From contig BTRK01000003.1 of assembly GCA_036245805.1 (NCBI GenBank), positions 32,753,215 to 32,817,214 on the forward strand: DNA of 64,000 nucleotides, read 5' to 3'. The notes below the pieces were generated by a model that searched no databases, had not been told where the DNA came from, and worked only from the letters and a program-made list of their open reading frames with translations. Shown piece by piece: positions 1-11,169 of the stretch (positions are counted from its first letter, which is position 1; every line of letters begins with the position of its first letter). The stretch is from Pristionchus mayeri. Taxonomy: Eukaryota > Nematoda > Chromadorea > Rhabditida > Neodiplogasteridae. A program made the position numbers and the translations under genes.

Positions 1-9
1 TTTTTTAAG

Positions 10-1239
10 AACTATGCACCGACTCTTCCTGATGATATGTGGTTGATGATCTTCGATGAACTAACATACAAAGAAAGAATTCCTCTAAGAATGACATGCA
101 AGAAATTCAAACAACTCGATTTGGATCTGGGAAAGAAGACATTTCATGTCATAAATGTTACTTGTGTCAGTTTAACAAATGTCCACGTTTACTACTCCAT
201 TCCTATCTGTCAGTGTAGAATGTAAGACAATTCTTTCAGAACAAAACAAATAAGTTGAGCATTACTGGCAGAGCAATGACGAAAAGCCATGGCCGACAAA
301 GAAGTCTGTCTGATCCTATCCAATCTAATTGTTTGAAGATGAGAATTTTCAGAAAAGCTACCACTGATTTTCTGAATATAACGGTATGTGTTGAATATTA
401 TATGATGATCTCATATTTCGAAGCCAATGAAAAGACACTAGTGCATGTTCATATTTCCAGATCACGTATTTTGGTGCCCACGATAAGTTTCGCTGGCTAA
501 TCGATTTTGTAAAGAATATCACTTACAAAAATATGAAACTAACGATCAATATTTGTCATCCTTGCATGGGAAAGTAATAATTACACATAAAAATTTTTAT
601 GTTGTAATTTAGTTTTATGGATGCCCTTGTTCGGGATCGTCAACTCAAAAATGCACAGTGTCACATTATCCTTCGGATATACAGAATTGATTTTCCAAGG
701 GTCGGACTAGTACCATCACTTTCAAATCGAGTACGAGAGCAACTGAAAAGTTTGCAACACTTGGAGAATTTCAAGCTCCAGTGGAATACTGTTGATGAGG
801 TAGCAATTTCTAATCCAATACAATGTCATAAATTCAAACGATTGCCAAGTTTGATCGATCTTTTTATTCTCAGATAAGTTCACAATATGGTCCAATCATT
901 GACGACTCAGTACTGCTCCATATCATCACCAATACTCTATACGCAGAGGTATTCCATGCAGATTGTACCGCAAAGGGGATTATGGACGCATTCGAGGTGA
1001 ACAATTTCTTCATCCATCCCCATTACAAATTCATTCAGGCCATATTGGAATCTGATGAGCGAAAGTTCATCGAGTTTTATGCCCCAAAAGAGTCTCTCGA
1101 TCAGTTTTTCACACTCGCCGCTAACAGAATGCGCGTTTCTGCTTCAACCGATAATCGCTTGCGCTGCACCATCGACGACAATCGGAAAACAGCTCTGATG
1201 TCAGGAATAGTTAATTCTCCCGCAGGCAGCTCTAGGTAA
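10..1239 (+). CDS. F-box protein, copy 1 (5' end outside window)
   Basis: The inferred exons are 10-156, 240-383, 461-573, 613-799 and 874-1239. All junctions have GT/AG borders and matching phase, and the gene ends at TAA 1237-1239. The first visible exon encodes an F-box-like motif (LPDDMWLMIFDEL, then a basic LRMTCKKFK segment). F-box domains of this kind usually recruit a substrate to an SCF ubiquitin ligase through Skp1; that role is inferred from the family. The rest (about 250 residues) is not a domain I recognise, though nematode F-box proteins commonly carry poorly conserved C-terminal substrate modules. A short exon encoding the start methionine exists upstream in the second copy (3287-3334), so the matching exon here should lie just before base 1. 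No stop or frameshift was seen in the visible part. Confidence 0.62.
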
Positions 1240-1559
1240 AAAAAGAATCGAAGGCTCCGTGATGATTTTTGACTGCGGAGAAGTCATTTGGCTATAAAGA
1301 TCGGAGATCCTCGTACCATTTGCTTCATAACGTTACCCCCAATCTCTCATTTCGGTTATCAGAGATAAAGCTCATTTCGAACTTATCGTATGTTCAGATA
1401 TTATTTCCATATTTATAGAAATCAATTTAAGGGAGAAATAAAAGATGTGAAATATATTAAGAGGATTCCAGACATTCCCCCACCTGTCTTTCATTGTAAT
1501 CATATAGAAATTGCTGAATGAGATCTTTATTCCATAGATTCTCTCTCTAATCTCTCCCT
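1240..1559. other. intergenic, convergent 3' ends
   Basis: The F-box gene and the collagen gene converge here. The only signal I see is the collagen poly(A) signal near 1526. No further gene is supported. Confidence 0.5.
1526..1531 (-). terminator. AATAAA poly(A) signal of collagen copy 1
   Basis: AATAAA lies on the minus strand about 29 bases past the collagen stop codon, the expected place for a cleavage/polyadenylation signal. The second collagen has the same hexamer at 4974-4979. Confidence 0.55.
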
Positions 1560-2484
1560 CTATGCTCTGGCGGGGCAAGGGCAGTACTCGGCATCAGCTC
1601 CAGGAGCTCCATCGGATCCCTTCTCTCCGGGTCCTCCGGGCTGTCCGGCGCGTCCGGGGAATCCAGGTCTTCCGGGAGATCCGGGCTTGCCGGGCTGTCC
1701 ATCGGGTCCGGCCTCTCCCTGCTTTCCAGGGGCTCCGAGGGGTCCGGGTCTTCCGTCGGGTCCGGGGCGTCCCTCGGGTCCGGGAGTGTAGGTAACTCCA
1801 TCGCGACCGGGGTGTCCGTCGTTTCCGGGGCGTCCATCGGGTCCAGGTGCTCCAGCCTCTCCAGCCTCTCCTCTGTATCCGGGAGCTCCGGGGTTTCCAG
1901 CGGGTCCGTTGTTTCCGGGTCTTCCGAGGGGTCCTGCGGGTCCCTGAGGTCCGGGGGCTCCACGGGGTCCGGGAGGTCCAGGAGGGCACTTGACGCAACC
2001 GCCGGGAATGTCGAAGGTAGCGGCAAGGGCGACTCCGTTGGCTCCGGGTCTTCCGGGCTCTCCGTCCTTTCCGGGTGCTCCAGCCTCTCCGGGGGCTCCG
2101 GGAGCTCCGGGAGGTCCAGCGGGGCATCCACGGGACTGAGGTCCACAGTTGCACTCGGCGTTAGCCTGACGCTTGTTGCGGCCAAGAAGAGTGGCGAAAG
2201 TGGGGGCGGCCTTGGAAGATCCAGTGGGGTTGAGGTGGAGGGTCATGATACGGGTCCAGGTGTCCTCGGATACGACCTGGAAGGAGAAGGATTAGAGAAT
2301 GGTTGAAATTTTCCACAAGGAGGACTGAAGAAGATGAGCAACTGACTCTGAAGTCGTTCATTCCATGGGTGATGTCGTCCTGGAGCTTGGAGATGTTTCC
2401 AACGAGGACGGAGCAAGAGAAGAGACAGGCGAGAGTGGCCACTAGGGCAGCAGCAGAAACGACACCCACAAGGGTAGTAGACAT
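1560..2484 (-). CDS. cuticle collagen, copy 1
   Basis: Two exons, 2347-2484 and 1560-2276 (intron about 70 bases, GT/AG, phase 0), encode 284 residues, a normal size for nematode cuticle collagens. The N-terminus ([20 protein letters not shown]) is a hydrophobic signal-anchor of the cuticle collagen N-domain. It is followed by a basic GRNKRQ processing site resembling homology box A. Then come a CNC...C cluster, a short Gly-X-Y block, a CVKC interruption, a long interrupted Gly-X-Y triple helix, and a C-terminal EYCPCP cluster. Cysteines flanking Gly-X-Y blocks register and crosslink trimers in the cuticle. A TATA box lies about 50 bases upstream of the ATG. It is nearly identical to the copy at 5008-5934 and is clearly a tandem duplicate. 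The family is certain; the individual col number cannot be assigned. Confidence 0.95.
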
Positions 2485-2533
2485 CTCGAGAGGAGAAGTG
2501 GGACGAATCTGTTAGATGAGAGGAGCAGGGGGC

Positions 2534-2540
2534 TTTTATA
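2534..2540 (-). promoter_or_regulatory. TATA box of collagen copy 1
   Basis: TATAAAA on the minus strand lies about 50 bases upstream of the collagen ATG. It is conserved in place and context in the second collagen copy, which argues that it is functional. Confidence 0.65.
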
Positions 2541-2786
2541 CCCAAGAACAGCTCAATTAATGCGAGTCGGAACAGTTTCTTAGGCAGTACGGGGAAAAAG
2601 ATAGTGTTAGGAATGGAGAGGGAAGGGCGGGGAAACTGTTAGAGAGGCGTGTAATGCTTACAACTGAAACTCTATCGAAAAGAAAAAAAGAGTCAGGGTT
2701 GTAAGCATTACAAACCAATACTTAGCATTACAAACCATTACTTGATTGCGATTAGTGGAGACCTAGTAATTGAGAGCAAAAGGAAA

Positions 2787-2858
2787 TAGCAGCGTGTGGT
2801 TTCGATCCACCGACCTCTGGGTTATGGGCCCAGCACGCTTCCACTGCGCCACGCTGCT
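2787..2858 (-). tRNA. initiator tRNA-Met (CAU), copy 1
   Basis: The 72-nt cloverleaf begins AGCAGCG and ends CGCTGCT-A. It carries the GGG/CCC-flanked CAU anticodon loop (GGGCCCATAACCC) and the A1:U72 pair typical of eukaryotic initiator tRNA. The T-arm holds GGATCGAAACC, with one mismatch at the base of the stem (G against A), so this copy may be slightly degenerate. It lies behind the collagen promoter and is duplicated together with that gene. Confidence 0.9.
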
Positions 2859-3286
2859 GACGGATGTCCTGGCGCACATTCTCTCAAAGTGTTAATTACG
2901 ATACTTCCTCATCCAATAGACCAAGTAACATTATCAAATTACTAAGGCAGTTTCAACTTATTTACGAAAGGGGTGGATAGGGAACGAGTTCGAATTATTG
3001 GACAGCTAGACCTTTGGGTTATCGGCAATAATTATCAAAAATATAAAAAAAGGAGAAACACTTTGTATTGAATTTCAAATCACTTTTGGTAGTGACCGTG
3101 ATCTGATCATTGCTCTATAACCTCTATTGGCGGTATGTATAAAGATGTGTGTGCAACAGTATGACGTGATAAGCAGAACATGGAGTAATGCAGCTTTTCC
3201 TGCCTATTATTGAGCGCGTCCCATTCACACCCACTCAAATAGTGAACCCACGCACTCATTTTTGCCTTGCGTATAACTCGTGAGCT
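2859..3286. other. spacer between duplicated cassettes
   Basis: No open frame, RNA fold or repeat is convincingly visible apart from AT-rich sequence. The second F-box gene's presumed promoter lies at its right edge. Confidence 0.4.
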
Positions 3287-4693
3287 ATGACAATGGAAGG
3301 ATTGGAAGAGACTGCTGCCAAATTATTTCTCGAGGTTATTAATTGGCGACTAAGGGCAACAAAAGTTGAGTGGTGGTTAATGTAATTTTTTAGAACAATG
3401 CATCGACTCTTCCGGATGATATTTGGTTGATGATCTTCGATGAACTAACAGACAAAGAAAAAAACTCCTCTAAGAATGGCATGCAAGAAATTCAAAGAAC
3501 TCGATTTGGATCTGGGCAAGAAGATATTTGATGTCATAAATGTTACTTGTGTCAGTTTAACAAATGTCCACGTTTACTACTCCATTCCTATCTGTCAGTG
3601 TAGAATGTAAGACAATTCTTTCAGAACAAAACAAATAAGTTGAGCATTACTGGCAGAGCAATGACGAAAAGCCATGGCCGACATGGAAGTCTGTCTGATC
3701 CTATCCAATCTAATTGTTTGAAGATGAGAATTTTCAGAAAAGCTACCACTGATTTTCTGAATATAACGGTATGTGTTGAATATTATATGATGATCTCATA
3801 TTTCGAAGCCAATGAAAAGACACTAGTGCATGTTCATATTTCCAGATCACGTATTTTGGTGCCCACGATAAGTTTCGCTGGCTAATCGATTTTGTAAAGA
3901 ATATCACTTACAAAAATATGAAACTAACGATCAATATTTGTCATCCTTGCATGGGAAAGTAATAATTACACATAAAAATTTTTATGTTGTAATTTAGTTT
4001 TATGGATGCCCTTGTTCGGGATCGTCAACTCAAAAATGCACAGTGTCACACTATCCATCGGATATACAGAATTGATTTTCCAAGGGTCGGACTAGTACCA
4101 TCACTTTCAAATCGAGTACGAGAGCAACTGAAAAGTTTGCAAAACTTTGAGAATTTCAAGCTCCAGTGGAATACTGTTGATGAGGTAGCAATTTCTAATC
4201 CAATACAATGTTATAAATTCAAACGATTGCCAAGTTTGATCGATCTTTTTATTCTCAGATAAGTTCACAATATGGTCCAATCATTGACGACTCAGTACTG
4301 CTCCATATCATCACCAATACTCTATACGCAGAGGTATTCCATGCAGATTGTACCGCAAAGGGGATTATGGACGCATTCGAGGTGAACAATTTCTTCATCC
4401 ATCCCCATTACAAATTCATTCAGGCCATATTGGAATCTGATGAGCGAAAGTTCATTGAGTTTTATGCCCCGAAAGAGTCTCTCGATCAGTTTTTCACACT
4501 GGCCGCTAACAGAATGCGTGTCGCTGAGTCAATAAATAATCGATTTCGCTGCACTGTCGATGATAATGAGAAAGCAATTCTGATATCAGAAATAGTTGAT
4601 TTTCCCGCAGGTTACGTTAAGACAACTCTAGGCAAGGCTAAAATACAAGACTCAAAGTTGGGTCTTGACTTCAGAAAAGTATTTTGGCCATAA
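3287..4693 (+). pseudogene. F-box gene, copy 2, frameshifted
   Basis: Exons 3287-3334, 3394-3541, 3625-3768, 3846-3958, 3998-4184 and 4259-4693 parallel copy 1 at an offset of 3385 bases. The first exon supplies a start (MTMEGLEETAAKLFLE) that copy 1 lacks within the window. The F-box exon has one extra A in an A-run near 3462-3471, so the frame is lost after LTDKEK although the remaining exons stay open. The last exon diverges from copy 1 after RMRV and reads further, to a stop at 4691-4693. It is either a recent pseudogene or a sequence/assembly error at a homopolymer. Without the frameshift it would be a complete F-box protein of roughly 330 residues. Confidence 0.6.
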
Positions 4694-5007
4694 AGCTCGG
4701 AAATGCTCGTACAATATAATACATTATATAATTTGCAAAGCGCCGTAACCCCACTCTCATGTTTCCCATTTTGCTGATTACAGACAAAATTTATTTCGAT
4801 TCCGTTTAAATATCACATTAACATTTTAAATTATCTGACTCAACCCCACCTGAGCATTATTGCTTGCCATATTTGATTAATTATTGAATTGAACCCCCCC
4901 CCCCATCAAACCCTGAATATAATAGTCTCAAGATGTGTTTTTTTATATGTCACAACGATTTCTGAGTAAATACTTTATTCCATCGATTCTCTTTCACATC
5001 TCTCCCT
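4694..5007. other. intergenic, convergent 3' ends (copy 2)
   Basis: Matches the spacer 1240-1559 in position but has diverged, with a C-run near 4896-4904. Nothing is encoded apart from the collagen poly(A) signal at 4974-4979. Confidence 0.45.
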
Positions 5008-5934
5008 CTATGCTCTGGCGGGGCAAGGACAGTACTCGGCATCAGCTCCAGGAGCTCCACCGGATCCCTTCTCTCCGGGTCCTCCGGGCTGTCCAGCACG
5101 TCCGGGGAATCCAGGTCTTCCAGGAGATCCGGGCTTACCGGGCTGTCCATCGGGTCCGGCCTCTCCCTGCTTTCCAGGGGCTCCAAGGGGTCCGGGTCTT
5201 CCGTCGGGTCCGGGGCGTCCCTCGGGTCCGGGAGTGTAGGCGACTCCATCGCGACCGGGATGTCCTTCGTTTCCGGGTCTTCCATCGGGTCCAGGTGCTC
5301 CAGCCTCTCCAGCCTCTCCTCTGTCTCCGGGAGCTCCGGGGTTTCCAGCTTGTCCGTTGTTTCCGGATTTGCCGAGGGGTCCGGCGGGTCCCTGAGGTCC
5401 GGGGGGTCCACGGGGTCCGGGAGGACCAGGAGGGCACTTAACGCAACCACCGGGAATGTCGAAGGTAGCGGCAAGGGCAACTCCGTTGGCTCCGGGTCTT
5501 CCGGGCTTTCCGTCCTTTCCGGGTGTTCCAGCCTCTCCGGGGGCTCCGGGAGCCCCGGGAGGTCCAGCGGGGCATCCACGGGACTGCGGTCCGCAGTTGC
5601 ACTCGGCGTTAGCCTGACGCTTGTTGCGACCAAGAAGAGTGGCGAAAGTGGGGGCGGCCTTGGAAGATCCAGTGGGGTTGAGGTGGAGGGTCATGATACG
5701 GGTCCAGGTGTCCTCGGAAACGACCTGGAAGGAGAAGGATTAGAAAATAGTTGAGATTGGGTCCTCAAGGGGGACTGAGAAAGGTGAGAAACTGACTCTG
5801 AAGTCGTTCATTCCATGGGAAATGTCGTCCTGGAGCTTGGAGATGTTTCCAACGAGGACGGAGCAAGAGAAGAGACAGGCGAGAGTGGCCACGAGGGCTG
5901 CAGCAGAAACGACACCCACAAGGGTAGTAGACAT
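5008..5934 (-). CDS. cuticle collagen, copy 2
   Basis: Two exons, 5797-5934 and 5008-5724, have exactly the same exon lengths as copy 1 (138 and 717 bases) and encode 284 residues. The same signal-anchor, GRNKRQ processing site, CNC/CVKC/CPC cysteine clusters and Gly-X-Y blocks are present. Differences from copy 1 are scattered conservative substitutions (for example EAGTPG for EAGAPG), so the reading frame has been kept under selection or the duplication is recent. The upstream region keeps the TATA box at 5984-5990. It is secreted, trimerised and crosslinked into cuticle, as inferred from the family. Confidence 0.95.
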
Positions 5935-5983
5935 CTCGAGTGGAGAAGTGAGACGAATCTGTTAGTGGAGAGGAGCAGGGGGC

Positions 5984-5990
5984 TTTTATA
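5984..5990 (-). promoter_or_regulatory. TATA box of collagen copy 2
   Basis: TATAAAA lies on the minus strand 50 bases before the ATG, in the same GC-rich context as in copy 1. Confidence 0.65.
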
Positions 5991-6340
5991 CACAAGAACA
6001 GCTCAAGTAATGCTAGTCGGAACAGTTTCTTAGGCAGTACAGGGGGAAGAGATAGTGTGAGGAACGTGGAGAGTAGGGCGGTGGAACTGTTAGAGATACG
6101 GGATCGGAAATGGAGAAGGAGTGGCGGGGGCTGTAATCATTACAACCCCTTATTTTTCTAGATTTTATTCGCTGTGACGTAAATGTTTTGTGAACATTTC
6201 GATTGTCGGAGAACAACAAATTAAAATATAAAAGAAAAGAGGACACGGTTGCGTCATTAACAGGAAATATAATGAGCCATATTTGTTGATAAATAGCATA
6301 GAAACTGTGTTAGCAAAGAGTAAATGAGAGCAAAAGGAGA
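5991..6340. other. collagen upstream region and tRNA flank
   Basis: Holds the presumed collagen promoter region. It shares patches with 2541-2786 (GAGAGCAAAAGGA next to the tRNA). No gene seen. Confidence 0.4.
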
Positions 6341-6412
6341 TAGCAGCGAGTGGTTTCGATCCACCGACCTCTGGGTTATGGGCCCAGCACGCTTCCACTG
6401 CGCCACGCTGCT
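6341..6412 (-). tRNA. initiator tRNA-Met (CAU), copy 2
   Basis: Same 72-nt sequence as copy 1 except in the T-arm, where the closing pair is G-U rather than the G/A mismatch. The acceptor stem, D-arm and anticodon arm are fully paired, so this is the best-formed of the three copies in the window. Confidence 0.92.
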
Positions 6413-6730
6413 GATAATTGTTCCGTTAAACTCCCCTCTCTTTATAGTTGTAGGATGAGTCAGTGGTCAAAGGGCCGATATAAAATCGCGCTGAGCGTTA
6501 GTAGACACTGGACAGGTCCTAATAAATTCTTGATGAAGGAAGTGGGGTGGATTAATGGAAGACGAATTCAAATGTTTAGAACTGTTAAATAATCGCCAAA
6601 AATTTTAAATTATGTTTCGGAATTAGATTTGTGACTTTAAAGATACGGAAAATATTGTAAATTCAACAAATGACATTACTGTAAGATGTCAATATTAATA
6701 ATCTTTATCACAGCCTAGTGAATTTCGCTA
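6413..6730. other. intergenic
   Basis: AT-rich spacer between the tRNA and the 3' end of the secreted-protein pseudogene. No gene is supported. Confidence 0.4.
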
Positions 6731-7817
6731 TCAATAATATTTTCGTTTGCAATTTATCTCCTTTGAAGTATCTATGTTCCGACAAGTAGAATCATCGTGT
6801 GCTAAATCGCAGATGTAGACAGAGACGCCTACAAATGATTTCATTAAAAATTCAAAACAACACAACACCAAAACATTGCTCAAACAGAAGATAACTAACG
6901 TGGGAAGTATCGAACATCCGAAACAAAATGCTCGTCCCATTCTCTATTGATTCTCGACCGAATCATCTCATCGTCAGCTCGGGCCAGGAGGATGTGGGAG
7001 TAACTCCTGGAAAACATGAAATTTCTTGTAATTTATAGTTGAAATCCACCGTTCTGTGTCAAAATTGCAGTTGGCATCGTTTTTGTGTGACTCGAAAAGA
7101 CGAGGCAGGAATCCATGTCTTCGCAATTCCTTGTACAGTAGATCTTCCGGGTTGAAACGATAAGACTACGATAGAAGTCATAGTTACCAATCAGTTCGTC
7201 CCCTGGCTGTGCGTAAGCGACCAAATCATTCCCGCACCAACGAATGCCCATTACGGGGATCCGAAACGGGTTAAACTCGCACATGCTATTGGCCAAGTCG
7301 GATATAACGTACCCGATGCTTAAATGTGGTCATTATAAAGCCTTATGTAATACCAACCTCTCTGAATCTCCTCCTCGGGGGAAGTAAAAGCTATTAGTAT
7401 CGAATTTCAATTCACTTTTGGGAGTGACAGTACTCTGATTGACTTTGGCTGAAATGAACAGCTGCGAGAAGCCAGTAGACTGATCAACTCACACCCAAAA
7501 TAGCTAACTTCGTTGTACAAATCATCGTAGTATTGCTTGAACTAAATTCCATTACATTGCACAAACATCGAACATATTTTTACTCACATCTCTGCCCGAC
7601 TTTTCGAATTCGATTTCGAAAGAAAAATAGGCGAATGAAGAGCGTGAAGACCGATTGTACCTAAGATAAAATAAAATAAACACGATTATTTTTAAAATTT
7701 TACACTTCAAATTAGTAGATCAATACGTTGAAAGGCAATTTTGTAATATTGTACGCAATTACCCGTAGGTTATGTGCAGTAGGAGAAAACGAAAATTAGC
7801 CCAGCAAGACAATTCAT
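6731..7817 (-). pseudogene. secreted Cys-containing protein family, decayed copy A
   Basis: Minus-strand exon remnants match the gene at 15260-16544 block by block: a start and signal-peptide stub at 7763-7817, 7588-7660 (SFAYFSFEIEFEKSG), a segment near 7500-7556, FDTNSFYFPRGGD near 7350-7430, NPFRIPVMGI near 7205-7320, YKELRRHGFLP near 7060-7160, ARADDEMIRSR near 6905-7015, and a terminal exon (VSVYICD ... CKRKYY, stop 6731-6733). Three lesions mark decay: one base is missing in the signal-peptide exon relative to the paralogue, an in-frame TAG lies at 7542-7544, and the acceptor AG before that exon is gone. The function is unknown. The paralogue suggests a small secreted protein with a conserved C-terminal cysteine motif. 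Confidence 0.6.
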
Positions 7818-8540
7818 CGGAGAACACTGAATAGTACGAATAGTTCTTGCATTTATGTAGCTGAATGGACGCCTAAACAATCTTCTGTGTTGGATAAACT
7901 AAGTGAATGTCCCCATTACCAATTCTCCTGTGCCCTATTGCCAGGAAACAATTGTTTTTTATGATTGGTTAGATTTATACAGGTCTAAGATTCAATTATG
8001 AATTTGGCCGACTATCTACTCCTTAGTACGCAGCATTTATTATCTTCGTTATACCAGTGACTAAAATAATTGTGAAACAAACAGAAATGAGTAGGGCGTA
8101 ATTGTATCTAACTACTCCGACGAAAATGATTGCAAAAGGGAGAATGGTTCACAGACTTCTGGGTAATGGTCCAACACGCATCTCTGAGCCACGCTGCAGA
8201 CAGCGTTTTCTTGCCAATCTCTTATTAAGTGTTTGTTATACTACATACTAATTCGAGACCATGACCCGTTGTGAAATTGCGTTCGCTGACGCTCATTTTA
8301 TCATAACTGTTCAATTATCGTATACAGATTCTCACAGAGAGATATTGATTGGACATTGAGTTGATAAAATTCCCCAAATTCATGGCGCTTTGACTTGACG
8401 AGAGACTACTATTGCAATTGACAGTTTCCCGAATTGTATAATTTACGTAAAATGTTCTTGTGTATCATTTGAATTACTGTATCGTAAAAGTAGTCAAGAC
8501 GCTTCTAGTTACATTGCAGCATATTTATCATTACGTTTCC
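7818..8540. other. intergenic with tRNA relic
   Basis: AT-rich. Apart from the degenerate tRNA at 8142-8200, no coding or RNA feature is supported. Confidence 0.4.
8142..8200 (-). pseudogene. degenerate initiator-tRNA-Met relic
   Basis: On the minus strand, GCAGCGTGGC, then GATGCGTGTTGGACCATTACCCAGA, and the flank AGGGAGAATGG line up with the intact tRNA-iMet genes and their GCAAAAGGAGA flank. The anticodon stem is mispaired and the T-arm destroyed. Confidence 0.55.
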
Positions 8541-8967
8541 CTAATTTGGGAACGCAAAATCATATTGATGAGTTTCTTTGGGATGCGTATTGTACCACAT
8601 CTTGCACTTGTATCCTCTCTCTTGACTGATCTTCACTCGTGAGTCGACGGCGAATTTGACGGTGTCGCACACTGAGTGGATCATGAACCCGACATCCGAA
8701 GTCCCTCTGCGTTTGGTCGCCGAGTGGAAGTCACTTAAAGTGAGAGGGTTAAAGTTATGGCGTGGCATAGACGTAAGGCGGATTCGAGATAATTCAGCGT
8801 TCGATGTGCACTGAACTTAACAGCTACCTGTGCGTCAGGCTACCTGTGTTATAGGGAATTTCCTAGCTATTTCTTACCCCACGTGGTTTCCGGTGATGTG
8901 CATACAAGAACTCACAGTGAATTTTGGAATTCCTTGTCCGCCACCTATGCGCTACCATTCCAACTAA

Positions 8968-9102
8968 TGGACCCTTTATGGTCGCAAAAAGCTGAGGGGT
9001 CACTCTCCTCATTTCCCGAACTCTCTCGACCGGTCGACCGGTGAGAGAGTTCGGGAAATGAAGATAGTGACCCCTCAGCTTTTTGCTACCATAAAGGGTC
9101 CA
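8968..9102. mobile_element. 135-bp foldback MITE with TAA target duplication
   Basis: A nearly perfect palindrome runs from TGGACCC to GGGTCCA with the centre at GACCGGTCGACCGG. It is flanked on both sides by TAA. Three-base TWA duplications are characteristic of PIF/Harbinger-type elements; assignment beyond that is inference. It lies in a presumed intron of the decayed gene. Confidence 0.75.
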
Positions 9103-10332
9103 TAATGCCAGAGTTCGCCCTAGCTCACCAGTCCTCATATGGTTTGGTATTGGTGTTGTTCTTCTCGAATGCTTCCCACTCCTCCGTGTCCATAAGATGA
9201 GCATTTCTGCTTCTGTACACCACCAGGCCACTAGTGGAATCGAAGTAGGTGTTGTTCTGAGAAATAGTCGATTTTAGTACTAACGAACAAATGGCAAATT
9301 ATATTTTGTATTTAAATTATTTCCATTAACAGTTACCGGATTTGCAGAGATCATTCTGTCTCTGCGGCAGAATTTGTAGAAGCTGAAGCCGACAGCATTT
9401 GTGTATGGATTGTACCACCAGCTGTACTCCTTGTAGGCAACGACCACGAAGCGATCTCTGAAAACCATGATTAACGAGAAAATAAGTGACAACATTCGGA
9501 ACCATAGCAAATCATAAATGTTCGTGTTGCACCACGTTGTGCAGATGAAATGCATAATCAGTAATTATGCACACAACAGCTTACGTGGAAGCTGTTCCCT
9601 CCAGAACGTTTAGCAGCGTCTTCGCAGTTAGTTCCAAATTCGACCGATCGACATCTCGACGAGCGTTGTCCACGAGATCCGGGAGCGTGAGAGTGAAGTT
9701 GTCCTGTAAAAATGTTTTATCCACTTGTCGATTCTCAATTAATTAATCTGAAATTCCCGACCCCATTCACGTAATTCGAAATATCCGATGTGACTTGATC
9801 CAGAATCACGTCTACTCGGTTGAGAATTGTAGTTGCTCCGTATTCGAGGGTCTGTAAATGTTGCGATGGAAGCTACCCATGGAATTGCGGTACCTTTTCA
9901 TCCTCGAAAAGAGCCAGTTGGAAAATTTTCACGAGCGCCTGACAAATTATCTTTCACTGATAACATCGATTGTGCGCCCACTAGTGTGTGAAGTACGCGC
10001 AGGACTCGCACTCGTGCAGGATTTTCATCTGCTTGTAGCTGTCCGATCCTATCATCGTGTGCAGGAGATATCTGTTCGGAGAGTACAGCAATTGTTCCAC
10101 GTCCTGCAAAGCAAGTATGAGCGTTATAGGAGCGATTCACTCACGTTTACAAGTACTTCCGGGTCCCTTGAGCGGTAGACTTCGGAAAAGCTGCGCATTG
10201 ACCGCCACCAATCGACGTCCGTTGCCCGCTGCGACATGTCCACCAGCGCATCCATCAGAAACCGCAGCAACGTCCCAGCTTACATGCGGATCTCAAGACA
10301 GAAACTATGCTTTCGAACAATCCTTAAATTAA

Positions 10333-10849
10333 TGGTGCGTTTACCGTCGCCGATCCCCCTCATTGCTAGGTCAGAATGACTCGTCCAGGGGGGTCAAACG
10401 ACGATAAATGAGGGGTCAAATCTCCTCTCCAGTGGGGTCAGAATGAGCGTTTTGAGGGGTCTGGAGAGGGGGTCAAATCGAGCTCGGAGAGGGGGGAAAT
10501 GTAGTCAAATGAGGTTCTCCAATATCAGCGTGTTCGGAGTGAAACATATTTGATACTCTTCGAAATTGGCAACTTTGCAGTTGAGTTTCACTGTATCAAT
10601 ATTTCTGAGAAGGACATTTTCACACAAAATCAAATATGTTTCACTTCGAACACGCTGATATTGGAGAACCTCATTTGACTACATTTCCCCCTCTCCGAGC
10701 TCGATTTGACCCCCTCTCCAGACCCCTCAAAACGCTCATTCTGACCCCCCTGGAGAGGAGATTTGACCCCTCATTTCTCGTCGTTTGACCCCCCTGGAGG
10801 AGTCATTCTGACCTAGCAATGAGGGGGATCGGCGACGGTAAACGCACCA
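10333..10849. mobile_element. 517-bp foldback MITE with TAA target duplication
   Basis: Inverted arms of about 215 bases begin TGGTGCGTTTACCGTC and end with its complement, around a short unique centre near 10549-10620. TAA flanks both ends. The arms contain repeated 'GGGGTCA' and 'TCAGAATGA' words. It interrupts exon-like sequence of the decayed gene between GGPFEE-type coding and the next block. Confidence 0.8.
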
Positions 10850-11169
10850 TAAACCTCTTCAAATGGTCCTTCTCCGATCATTGCACTCATGTCCTTCAGC
10901 TTCGTAAGAATGTCCAAACGGGCCTGAAATACAGTGAATCAAGTTCAAATCCCCATTATGAACGCCATTATGGTGGAAAGATAAATAAATTTCGTTCTAT
11001 CAGCACAGCGTACCTCGTTGATCGTTATATCGAGTGCTGAATGTGATCTGCGAGTTCGTCACTTTCCCCGTGGGTAATGATGAAGTCGAGAGTGTCAGCA
11101 GCTTTCTTGATGTATTGCCCCACTTCAGGGACAATCTCACCATAGCTAGACACCACAAGCTCCGCCCAC

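Larger units (their letters stand above)
10..6412. repeat. tandem segmental duplication of F-box/collagen/tRNA cassette
   Basis: Two units have the same gene order and orientation. F-box exons are offset by 3385 bases, collagens by about 3448 and tRNAs by 3554. The growing offset shows small indels in the spacers after one duplication event. Confidence 0.85.

Noticed and set aside
1547..2306. Other-frame open readings of the collagen genes
   Set aside because: Gly-X-Y coding DNA leaves alternative frames open; only one frame has the signal-anchor exon joined in phase and the Gly-X-Y pattern.
2988..3032. Possible further tRNA relic (CTTTGGGTTATCGGC)
   Set aside because: Only a short match to the anticodon region; too little to separate from chance.
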